In this document: positions 53,127-60,755 of the stretch, piece after piece | Numbering within the stretch: position 1 is the stretch's first letter | Layout: every line of letters starts with the position of its first letter | From: Salinarimonas sp052380005 | GTDB lineage: Bacteria; Pseudomonadota; Alphaproteobacteria; Rhizobiales; Beijerinckiaceae | Reading direction: 5' to 3' (one strand) | Length of the DNA stretch: 64,000 nt | Assembly: GCA_052380005.1 (NCBI GenBank) | Contig: JBQTCJ010000011.1 | The notes under the pieces: model-generated | Databases searched by the model: none | What the model was told of the DNA's origin: nothing | What the model saw: the letters and a program-made list of their open reading frames with translations, nothing else | Program-made: the position numbers and the translations under genes

Positions 53127-54116
53127 ATGCTCCACGCGCTCATCAATCTTCTGCCCGGCCTACCCTATACTTACGAGGGCGAGAGCCGCCCGTGCGCCGC
53201 GTGCGGCGGCACCCACGCGCGCGTTGTCGCCCGCCTCGATCGCCGCCTGAAGCCCTTGCGAACCCTGTGCTGCGACGCCTGTGGGCTGCTGCGCACCGAT
53301 CCGATGCCGACCGATTCCGCCCTCGCACGCTACTACGCCGACGAATATCGGTTCGACTACCAGTTCACGCGCGGCGCGCCCTCGCGGGTGCATCGCCTGC
53401 GCCGGATGCGCGAAGCCGCCGACCGAATCGCCTTGTTGGCGCCGGTCCTGGTTCGAGATGCCCGCGTGCTCGACGTGGGCTGCGGCTCGGGCGAGTTTCT
53501 CGAGGCGAGCGCCGTGCGCGGCGTCGTCGGCGCGGGGATCGAGCCGGGTCGGGGCTACGCCGCCCACGCCCGCGAGCGCGCCGGTCTCACGGTTCACGAG
53601 ACGGATCTCGAGCATGCCACGCTCCCCCGCCACGGGTTCGACGTCGTGACGTCTCATCACGTGCTGGAGCACCATCCCCGCCCGGTCGAGGCGCTCGCCC
53701 GGATGCGCGATCTGCTGGCGCCGGGCGGTGTCGTGCACGTCGCCGTTCCCGACATGACGCCGAACGACCGGCCGCTGTTCAAGCGGCTCCACTTCGCCCA
53801 TGTCCACGGGTTCACGCCGCAGACGCTCGCGCTCGCCGCCTGGCGGGCTGGTCTGACGCGGGACACGCGCTTCACCGCCGAGGGCTGCGTGATGGTGTTT
53901 CGCCGCGCGCGCCCGGGCGACGCTCCGGTTCTGCCCGACCCGGCCCATGCGGCGCGGATGACGGCGGACCATCCGCCGGCCCGGCTCGGCGCTCACATCG
54001 CCGGGGGCTTCCTGCGTGACGCCTTCGCACGGCTGCGAAAACACCTTCGCGACACGTCCCCCGGCAATACGAAGCCCGAAGACGACGGCCGCCACCCGCT
54101 TCGCGAAGCCGCGTAG
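53127..54116 (+). CDS. Zinc-ribbon class I methyltransferase
   Basis: A 329-residue protein. The N-terminus has a two-pair cysteine knuckle, C23-x2-C26 and C48/C49-x2-C52, likely binding zinc. The methyltransferase domain follows with VLDVGCGSGEFLE (about residues 113-125) and SHHVLEHHPRPVEALARM. This zinc-finger plus Methyltransf_23 layout is typical of enzymes in glycan or secondary-metabolite clusters, whose substrates are often sugars. Here no such cluster is nearby. GGGGAG lies six bases upstream of the ATG. It ends one base before the convergent kinase stop. Confidence 0.85.
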   Translation: MLHALINLLPGLPYTYEGESRPCAACGGTHARVVARLDRRLKPLRTLCCDACGLLRTDPMPTDSALARYYADEYRFDYQFTRGAPSRVHRLRRMREAADRIALLAPVLVRDARVLDVGCGSGEFLEASAVRGVVGAGIEPGRGYAAHARERAGLTVHETDLEHATLPRHGFDVVTSHHVLEHHPRPVEALARMRDLLAPGGVVHVAVPDMTPNDRPLFKRLHFAHVHGFTPQTLALAAWRAGLTRDTRFTAEGCVMVFRRARPGDAPVLPDPAHAARMTADHPPARLGAHIAGGFLRDAFARLRKHLRDTSPGNTKPEDDGRHPLREAA

Positions 54117-55469
54117 TCAGGCCGCCCGCCGATAGGCGAGCGCGAAGGTCGTCCCTCCGTCCGCCGTCGGCAGGCATTCCACGCGCCCGCCGTGCGCCTT
54201 CTGAATGCGCGCGACGATGGAGAGGCCGAGCCCCGCGCCGCCCGCTTCCGTCGCGGTCCCGCGGGCGAAGGGGTGGAACAGGCGCGGGACCTCTTCACCG
54301 GCGATCCCCGGACCTTCGTCCGACACCGCCACACTCGCACCCGGCCCCACGACGACGCGGACCGCGCCGACGCCGTGGGCGGTCGCGTTCTCCACGAGAT
54401 TCGAAAGAGCGATGTCGACGAACGCGGCGAGCCCTCGCACCGGGGCGGGATCCTCGACGACGAGCTCGATGTCGCGCCCGGCGCCGAGCAGGATCGGCGC
54501 GTAACGCGCCACCACCTGCTCCGCGACGGGAACGAGGTCCAAAACAGCGTCCTCGGGGACGACCAGGGCGTCGGCGCGGGCGGAGGCGAGCACCTGCTCG
54601 ACCGTGCGCGCGAGCCCGCGCAGATCGTGCTCCAGCACGCGGCGCTCCGGGCCGTCGGCCAAACCGTCGAGACGGGCGATGAGCACGGCGAGCGGGGTCC
54701 GCAAGGCGTGCGCCGCCTCCGCCGCGCGTCGGCTCTCGTCGTCGAGCGCAGTCTCGAGCCGGGACAACGAACGCCGCGCCGCCTCGACGAGGTCGGCGAC
54801 TTCGGCGGGGAGGCGCAGATCGGGCACGTCCGGCGCCGGGCGCCCCGGTCCGACGCAGCGCGCCCACGCCGCCGCCCGATCGACCGGCGCCAGCGAGCGG
54901 CGGATCGTGACGACGCTCGCGCCGAGCATCAGTGCCAAAGCGGGGACGAGCGGCAGCCAGATGTGGCCGATCAGCTCGTCCAGGAAGACGCCCCTCAGCA
55001 GACACCCGGGATCCCCGACGGCGACGAAGACGAGGCGGGCCGGCGGGCTCCCGCCGCGCTCGATCGTGTGTGAGGCGACCAGAGCCGTCGGACCGGACGC
55101 ACCCGCCGCCTCGAAGCGGGTGAGCCAATCGTCCGCGAAGACGTCGACCGAAGAGGCCGGCGCCGGCACGAGGGCGTCGTTGGCTCCGTCCAGGCGCGCG
55201 CCGGACGCGTCGAGCAGGGTGAAGGCGTAGGCGCCCGGATGCTGCGCGTAGAGCAGCCGCGCCTCGTCCGCGACCCGCAGACCGCCGGCCTCCTCGACGA
55301 GCGCGCCCTCCAGCCGCGCGAGCTCGGTGCGCATCATCTCGGCTTCGAGCCCCTCCCGATCCGATCCGTAATAGACGGCGACGACGACGAGGTTGAGGAG
55401 CGCGACGAGAGCGGCGACGATCGTGAGCCGGACGGCCAGCGTGCGGGCGAGCGAGGGTCCGGCCGTCAT
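54117..55469 (-). CDS. Sensor histidine kinase
   Basis: A 450-residue membrane sensor kinase. Helices lie at about residues 13-33 and 167-188, with a periplasmic domain of about 130 residues between. The phosphoacceptor is H254 in AAHALRTPLAVLIARLDGL. N box NLVENATAHG and G boxes DEGPGIAG and GLGLSIV follow. The ATG at 55469 overlaps the upstream response regulator stop by four bases (ATGA). The signal is not known. Confidence 0.9.
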   Translation of the reverse strand: MTAGPSLARTLAVRLTIVAALVALLNLVVVAVYYGSDREGLEAEMMRTELARLEGALVEEAGGLRVADEARLLYAQHPGAYAFTLLDASGARLDGANDALVPAPASSVDVFADDWLTRFEAAGASGPTALVASHTIERGGSPPARLVFVAVGDPGCLLRGVFLDELIGHIWLPLVPALALMLGASVVTIRRSLAPVDRAAAWARCVGPGRPAPDVPDLRLPAEVADLVEAARRSLSRLETALDDESRRAAEAAHALRTPLAVLIARLDGLADGPERRVLEHDLRGLARTVEQVLASARADALVVPEDAVLDLVPVAEQVVARYAPILLGAGRDIELVVEDPAPVRGLAAFVDIALSNLVENATAHGVGAVRVVVGPGASVAVSDEGPGIAGEEVPRLFHPFARGTATEAGGAGLGLSIVARIQKAHGGRVECLPTADGGTTFALAYRRAA

Positions 55470-56146
55470 CGGCGCTGCTCGTCGTCGACGATCATCCAGC
55501 CGAGCCCACGCACCGTGGCGATCGACGCCGAGCTGCCGGCCGCGGCGAGCGCGCGCCGCAGCCGCGAGACGACCGCCTCGAGGGCGTTGTCGCCGATCTC
55601 GTCGTCGATCCCATAGACGGCGCTTTCGAGCATGCGCCGGGGCACGACCGTTCCCTTCCGTCGCAAGAGCTTCTCCAGTGCCGCGATCTCGCGTCGCCCG
55701 ACCGTGACCGCGCCGCCGCCGACCCGGACCTCGCGCGTCACCGTGTCGAGTTCGAGATCGCCGACACGCAGGACGGCCCCCAGGCGTCCGCCGGGGCGGC
55801 GCAGGACCGCGCGGCAGCGCGCCGTCAATTCCTGCACGTCGACGGGCTTGACCACGTAGTCGTCGGCCCCGGCATCGAGGCTCGCCACACGGTCGTCGAC
55901 GCCGTCTCGGGCGGTGAGCACGATGATCGGGACCGCGCCGCCCCGGCGCAGCCGCTCGAGGATGCTCGCGCCGTCCGCGTCGGGCAGGCCGAGATCGAGG
56001 ATGATCAGGTCGTATAGGGTGAGGCCCGCGAATTCCTCGGCAGCACCGGCGGTCCCGACCGGATCGACCGAGTATCCGGCCCGCTGGAGTGCTTCAGCGA
56101 GGGTGACCCGCAGCGCTGGGTGGTCTTCCACCAGGAGCAGACGCAT
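55466..56146 (-). CDS. OmpR-family response regulator
   Basis: A 226-residue response regulator. The receiver domain has E7/D8, phosphoacceptor D51 in ILDLGLPDADG, and the Lys of YVVKPVD. The winged helix has GRREIAALEKLLRRKG and DNALEAVVSRLRRAL. It overlaps the kinase downstream by four bases, so the pair is translated together. It is separated from the mnhG end by a 385-base gap. Confidence 0.92.
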   Translation of the reverse strand: MRLLLVEDHPALRVTLAEALQRAGYSVDPVGTAGAAEEFAGLTLYDLIILDLGLPDADGASILERLRRGGAVPIIVLTARDGVDDRVASLDAGADDYVVKPVDVQELTARCRAVLRRPGGRLGAVLRVGDLELDTVTREVRVGGGAVTVGRREIAALEKLLRRKGTVVPRRMLESAVYGIDDEIGDNALEAVVSRLRRALAAAGSSASIATVRGLGWMIVDDEQRR

Positions 56147-56531
56147 CGGCACTCCTCTCGCCAGCACGCTCTCTCGCTCTTCGCGGATGTCTTACCTCGT
56201 GTCGCCTCGCGCGCAAGATCGCCGATCCCCATCGCCCTTGCATTGCGACCCACGCGACCACGTGCACGATCATGGCGGCTGCGATCAAGGTGTTTTGGAA
56301 TGCGCTGGATATGCGGCGCTCGGCGTCGACGCTCCTGCTCGACTTGAAGCGGGTCGACGATCCGGCCGCGAGAACCTGCCGGTTGAGTCAATTTCCCCGC
56401 GGCCCGCACTATCGACGCCATACATCAACGCCAGGGACCACAAGCGCTCCGACGCAATGCCGAGGCCCTTGTGGTGACTCTGTGTTCTCAGGCGCGGAAT
56501 GCGTAGCCGCGCGGCCCGCCCCTCCTTCCCG
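56147..56531. other. Intergenic gap, 385 bases, no gene recognised
   Basis: The gap lies between the response regulator start and the mnhG stop. It is less GC-rich than the surroundings. One eight-base inverted repeat, ACCACAAG (56437-56444) and CTTGTGGT (56468-56475), could be a weak hairpin downstream of the antiporter operon; it has no T-run. No convincing reading frame is seen. Confidence 0.5.
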
Positions 56532-57776
56532 TCACACCAGCACGTCCCCGCGCCAGCCCGGCACGATCGCGTCCTGCCAGAAGGTGCCGTAGCCGTTCGC
56601 ACGCCGGGGCAGCGCCGGCAGCACGATCGCGGCGGCGTCGGCGAAGCGCGTCGGCAGCATCGCGCCCGCGGGCGCCCTGGATGCCCGCAGGTGGCTGACC
56701 GAGACCCCGGCGTCGGCGGCGATGGCGGCGAGCGCCTCCACCTGCTCCTTCGTCGCCGAGCCCACCACGGTCACGGCCTCGGCCGGCCACAGCCGCGTCG
56801 CGAGCGCCCAGGCGGCGAGGCGCTGGGCGCGCCGCCCGCCGTCGTGCACGACGACGAGGGGGCCGCCGGAGCCGGCCTCGCAGCCGACGAAGAGGGTCGG
56901 CCCCTCGTGTCGGCGCGAGACCTCGAACAGCTTGTCGGCGAGCCGCTCCTCGAAGACCGGCAGCGTCACGCCCGCGCCGTGATGGCACCAGCCGTCGGTA
57001 GGCAGGACGAGCAGCTCGCGGCTCTCCGCCGAGAGCGCCGGGATCAGCGCGAGCGGATCGCCCTCCTCGTAGGCGAGCGCGAGGGGTTGCGGACGCTCGC
57101 GCGTCTCGCGGCGCATCTCCTCGATGGCCTCGGCGAGCTTCGCGCGGACGACGTCGCGGGCGCCCGGCACGCGGGCGCTCTCGACGCAGTCGCGATCGAT
57201 CACCGCCACCGCGGTCAGCGGCGCGTCGTGGGCCGCCGCGAGCGCGATGGCCCGGCGCGTGACGAGGCCCGCGTGCGGGGCGATGACGGCGAAGCGCACG
57301 CCGGCGAAGCCGGTCTCGACGGGCTCGTCCTCCGCCGCCGGGGTCGCCTCCGGCGCAACGGCGGGCCGCCACGCAGCCGCCGGCGTCGCTGCGCCCGCGA
57401 CCGGCGCGGGGGCGAGGAAGCCGAGCGCCGTGCGCTCCTCGAGCGGGTGCGGCGCGCGCGGCAGCACCCCGGCGAGGGCGTCCTCCCGCGAGCTCAAGCG
57501 AGCGCCGGAGACGTAGGCGGCGCGGCCGAGCAGGTGCCCCGCCACCGGCATCGTGCCGATGAGAAAGGCGAGCGTGAGGAAGGCGACGACGGTCGCGTCC
57601 ATCGAGCCCTTGGTGAGCATCACGCCGATCAGCACGAGGCCGGCGCCGAGCGTGCCGGCCTTGGTCGCGGCGTGCATGCGCTGGAAGGGGTCCTCGAAGC
57701 GCAGGACGCCGACGGTCGCGACGACGAGGAAGCCCGTGCCGACGAGCTTCAGGGCGAGGGCGAGGAGCGCGATCAT
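56532..57776 (-). CDS. mnhG: MnhG fused to a universal-stress-protein-like domain
   Basis: The last gene of the Mrp operon. Residues 1-95 match the small antiporter subunit MnhG, with three membrane helices and RFEDPFQRMHAATKAGTLG. Normal MnhG is about 100-120 residues; this one has 414. After a Pro/Ala linker (about 105-155), residues 156-414 form a universal-stress-protein-like region of probably two halves (RFAVIAPHAGLVTRRAIALAAAHDAPLTAV and LFVGCEAGSGGPLVVVHDGGRRAQRLAAW). A USP domain of this type could bind ATP and sense stress, tying ion transport to cell state; that is inference. Its start overlaps mnhF by four bases. Confidence 0.88.
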   Translation of the reverse strand: MIALLALALKLVGTGFLVVATVGVLRFEDPFQRMHAATKAGTLGAGLVLIGVMLTKGSMDATVVAFLTLAFLIGTMPVAGHLLGRAAYVSGARLSSREDALAGVLPRAPHPLEERTALGFLAPAPVAGAATPAAAWRPAVAPEATPAAEDEPVETGFAGVRFAVIAPHAGLVTRRAIALAAAHDAPLTAVAVIDRDCVESARVPGARDVVRAKLAEAIEEMRRETRERPQPLALAYEEGDPLALIPALSAESRELLVLPTDGWCHHGAGVTLPVFEERLADKLFEVSRRHEGPTLFVGCEAGSGGPLVVVHDGGRRAQRLAAWALATRLWPAEAVTVVGSATKEQVEALAAIAADAGVSVSHLRASRAPAGAMLPTRFADAAAIVLPALPRRANGYGTFWQDAIVPGWRGDVLV

Positions 57777-58066
57777 GACGTTTCCCTCTGCTTCTTCTCG
57801 AGGAAGGCCGCGAAGGCGATGGTGGCGACGAAGGCGATGAGCGCGAGGCCGAGCCCGACGTCGAGGAACTCGCGCCGGCCGGTGACGACCGCCGTGAGGC
57901 CGCAGGCCGCGACCGCGATGCCGGTGAGCATGTCGAGCGCGACGAAGCGGTCGGCGTAGCCCGGCCCCACGATCATGCGGAAGGCGGCGCCGGCGATGGC
58001 GAGCGCGAGCACCACGGTGAGCGCGAGGGCGACGGTGGTGAGGGCGGCGTCGATCTGCTCGATCAT
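57773..58066 (-). CDS. mnhF: Na+/H+ antiporter subunit F
   Basis: A 97-residue membrane protein with three helices. The family signature is AFRMIVGPGYADRFVALDML in the middle. MnhF is a small subunit of the Mrp antiporter. It overlaps mnhE upstream and mnhG downstream by four bases each. Confidence 0.94.
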   Translation of the reverse strand: MIEQIDAALTTVALALTVVLALAIAGAAFRMIVGPGYADRFVALDMLTGIAVAACGLTAVVTGRREFLDVGLGLALIAFVATIAFAAFLEKKQRETS

Positions 58067-58407
58067 CCTTCGATCCTCCGGATCAGTGTCTCGAACGTGG
58101 TCTTGATGTCCGCGGCGACCGCCTCGGCGGAGGGGCTGTCGAGGACGTGGACGTAGAGCGTGTCGCGCCCCTCGGAGACGTGCAGCGACGTCGTGCCGGG
58201 GGTCAGCGTCACGAGGTTGGCGAGCGTGGCGATTCCGAGGTCGGTCTTGAGCGCGATCGGCACCGCGACGACGGCGGGGTTCAGCGTCGGGCGCGGCGAG
58301 AGCACCGCGACGGCGACGCGCACGGCCGACTTCACGAGCTCGACGACGAAGACGACGAGGAGCTGGGCGAAGGCGAGAAGCCGGGAGGGCGAGAGGAGGA
58401 TGCTCAT
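58063..58407 (-). CDS. mnhE: Na+/H+ antiporter subunit E
   Basis: A 114-residue protein with one or two N-terminal helices (about residues 10-40) and a cytoplasmic domain with the family motif TLANLVTLTPGTTSLHV. It is short for MnhE (usually 160), lacking one N-terminal helix. The ATG at 58407 overlaps the mnhD stop by four bases. Confidence 0.93.
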   Translation of the reverse strand: MSILLSPSRLLAFAQLLVVFVVELVKSAVRVAVAVLSPRPTLNPAVVAVPIALKTDLGIATLANLVTLTPGTTSLHVSEGRDTLYVHVLDSPSAEAVAADIKTTFETLIRRIEG

Positions 58408-59960
58408 CGGGCGGCTCCTTCGATGGCGATGACGGGAACCTCCGTCTCGACGGTGCGCACGGGCGCCTCGCCGGGGAAGACGGCGGCGATGTAGTCGGTC
58501 GGGTCGACGAGGACCGCGGTCGCCGTGCGGGCGTACTCGACGAAGGGATCGGCGAAGAGGCCGATCGTCAGCGTCACCGCGCCGAGGAGCGCGATCGGCA
58601 CGACGAAGGCCACCGGCACCGTGCGCGGCGTGGCGCGCACGAGCACGGGCTTCTTCCAGAAGGCCTCCATCCAGATCTTCGACATCGAGAACAGGGTGAG
58701 CGCGCCGACGCCGAGCGCGACGATCGCGAGCCACCAGACCTGCTCACGCAGCGACGCGTCGATGACGAGAAACTTCGCCCAGAAGCCCGACAGCGGCGGC
58801 AGGCCCGCGAGCGAGAGCGCCGGGATCAGGAACAGCACCGCGAGCCAGGGATGGGACTTGAGCAGCCCACCCGCCTTGCGCAGGTCGTCCGTCCCCGCCG
58901 CGTGCTTGATCGCGCCCGCGAGCAGGAACAGGTTCGCCTTCACGATGATGTGGTGGACGATGTAGAAGACCGCGCCGGCGATGGCGACGGGGGTCGCGAT
59001 GGCGAGCCCCATCAGCATGTAGCCGATCTGGCTGATGATGTGGAAGGACAGGATCCGGCGCACGTTCCACTGGATCGCCGCGCCGAACACGCCCGTGATC
59101 ATCGTCATCGCCGCGACGACGGCGACGATCTCGCGAAGCGCGCCGCCCTCCATCTCGAACATCAGCGTGAAGACGCGGAAGGCGGCGTAGACGCCCACCT
59201 TCGTCAGCAGGCCCGCGAACAAGGCCGCGATCGCGATGGGCGCCGTGTGGTAGCTCGCCGGCAGCCAGAAGAAGAGCGGGAACACGCCGGCCTTGATGCC
59301 GAAGGCCGCCAGGAAGAGCAGCGCCGAGGCGGTGAGCCCGGGCGACATCTCCATCTGCGGCAGGATGCGCGCGAGGTCGGCCATGTTCAGCGTGCCGGTC
59401 GCGCCGTAGAGGAGCGCCACCGCGATCAGGAAGAGGATCGTGCCGAACAGGTTCATCGCGGCGTACTTGAGCGCGCCGTCGATCTGCGCCTTGCCGCGCT
59501 GGACCACGAGCAGGCCCAGCGTCGTGATGAGCATCACCTCGAACCAGACGTACAGGTTGAAGATGTCGCCCGTCAGGAAGGCGCCGTTCACGCCCGCGAT
59601 CAGGCCGTGGAACAGCGGGTGGAAGCCCGCCCGCTCGTGACGCTCCTTGATGTCGCCGAGCGCGAAGATGCCCACCGCGAAGGCGAGGATGCCGGAGATG
59701 GCGACCATCGCCGCCGAGAGCGGATCGGCCACGAAGCTGATGCCGAAGGGCGCGGCCCAGTCGCCGAACTGCTTGGCGATGACGCCCTCGTCGATCACCG
59801 CCGCGGTAAGCGCGAGCGAGGCGACGAGGAGGAGGACGAGGCTGGCGAGACCGACCCGACGCTGCGCGACCGGGCTCTTCCACAGCGCGGCCGTGAGCGC
59901 GGCGGTCGCGATCGGGATCAGGACCGGCCAGAGGACGAGGAGGGTGGCGGCGTCAGCCAT
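58404..59960 (-). CDS. mnhD: Na+/H+ antiporter subunit D
   Basis: A 518-residue proton-translocating subunit related to complex I NuoN/NuoM, with about 14 membrane helices. The Proton_antipo_M core is visible as SFHIISQIGYMLMGLA with the discontinuous helix residues in GAVFYIVHHIIVKANLFLLAG. It starts at ATG 59960, overlapping the mnhC end by eight bases. Confidence 0.96.
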   Translation of the reverse strand: MADAATLLVLWPVLIPIATAALTAALWKSPVAQRRVGLASLVLLLVASLALTAAVIDEGVIAKQFGDWAAPFGISFVADPLSAAMVAISGILAFAVGIFALGDIKERHERAGFHPLFHGLIAGVNGAFLTGDIFNLYVWFEVMLITTLGLLVVQRGKAQIDGALKYAAMNLFGTILFLIAVALLYGATGTLNMADLARILPQMEMSPGLTASALLFLAAFGIKAGVFPLFFWLPASYHTAPIAIAALFAGLLTKVGVYAAFRVFTLMFEMEGGALREIVAVVAAMTMITGVFGAAIQWNVRRILSFHIISQIGYMLMGLAIATPVAIAGAVFYIVHHIIVKANLFLLAGAIKHAAGTDDLRKAGGLLKSHPWLAVLFLIPALSLAGLPPLSGFWAKFLVIDASLREQVWWLAIVALGVGALTLFSMSKIWMEAFWKKPVLVRATPRTVPVAFVVPIALLGAVTLTIGLFADPFVEYARTATAVLVDPTDYIAAVFPGEAPVRTVETEVPVIAIEGAAR

Positions 59961-60348
59961 GGTTCTTCACCGGGGTCGAAAGAGGAAGGTCCGGGGCGCC
60001 GAGCGCCTCGGCGTCGCGCATCTCGCGCACGTCGAGCGTGCCGAGGCTGCGGTAGGCCTTCAGCGCGAGCGCGACGGCGAAGGCGGTGAGCGCGAAGCCG
60101 ATGACGATCGCGGTCAGCACCAGCGCCTGCGGCAGCGCGTTCGCCGCGTCCGCCGCGAGCGCGTCCGCGCCCTGCGGGATCACCGGCGGGGTCGACGAGC
60201 CGATCCGGCCGGAGAAGAAGATCAGGAAGATCGCGCCGTTGGTCAGCAGCGTCAGGCCCAGGATCATCCGCACCGCGTGCCGCGAGAGCATCATGTAGAG
60301 GCCGCAGCCGACGTAAGCCGCAATGGTGATGGCGTAGACGAGCGTCAT
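59953..60348 (-). CDS. mnhC: Na+/H+ antiporter subunit C
   Basis: A 131-residue NuoK-like protein with three helices. Signature stretches are GLTLLTNGAIFLIFFSG and DALPQALVLTAIVIGFA-like (here NALPQALVLTAIVIG). It overlaps mnhB by four bases and mnhD by eight. Confidence 0.95.
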   Translation of the reverse strand: MTLVYAITIAAYVGCGLYMMLSRHAVRMILGLTLLTNGAIFLIFFSGRIGSSTPPVIPQGADALAADAANALPQALVLTAIVIGFALTAFAVALALKAYRSLGTLDVREMRDAEALGAPDLPLSTPVKNHG

Positions 60349-60752
60349 GCCGCGTCCTCCGAGTAGAGCCTGAACATGAAGGAGAGCACCCCGCCGACGA
60401 CGACCATGTAGACGCCGAGGTCGAAGATGATCGTCGTGCCGAGCTTCACGCCCGCGAGCGAGCCCCACTGGTGAGTGAGGAACGAGGCGTCCGTGACGAT
60501 CCCGGGCACGCCCGAGAGGAAGGCGATCGCGAGCCCCGCGCCCATCAGCACGACGGGATGGAGCACCAGCGCGCGGCGCGCCGCCTCGACGCCGAGCGCG
60601 AGCGCCAGCACCGAGAAGCCGGCCGCACCGACGAGCCCGCCGATGAAGCCGCCGCCCGGCTCGTTGTGGCCGCGCAGGAGGACCCAGAGCGATCCGAGGA
60701 CCATGATGACGAAGAAGATCCGCACGACCGCGGTGAGGATGAGCGAGGGCAT
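60345..60752 (-). CDS. mnhB: Na+/H+ antiporter subunit B
   Basis: A 135-residue protein with four helices and the family motif GHNEPGGGFIGGLVGAAG. It follows mnhA by three bases and overlaps mnhC by four. MnhB is separate from MnhA here, so the operon is of the seven-gene type. Confidence 0.95.
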   Translation of the reverse strand: MPSLILTAVVRIFFVIMVLGSLWVLLRGHNEPGGGFIGGLVGAAGFSVLALALGVEAARRALVLHPVVLMGAGLAIAFLSGVPGIVTDASFLTHQWGSLAGVKLGTTIIFDLGVYMVVVGGVLSFMFRLYSEDAA

Positions 60753-60755
60753 GGT

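Noticed and set aside
53441..53470. GGTTCGAGA stretch like a tRNA T-loop
   Set aside because: It lies inside the methyltransferase gene and no cloverleaf can be drawn. No tRNA was recognised anywhere in the window on either strand.
56285..56602. Minus-strand open frame crossing the gap after mnhG (possible gene remnant)
   Set aside because: The translation has no recognisable domain and overlaps the real mnhG end; it may be chance or a decayed fragment, which cannot be decided without a database search.
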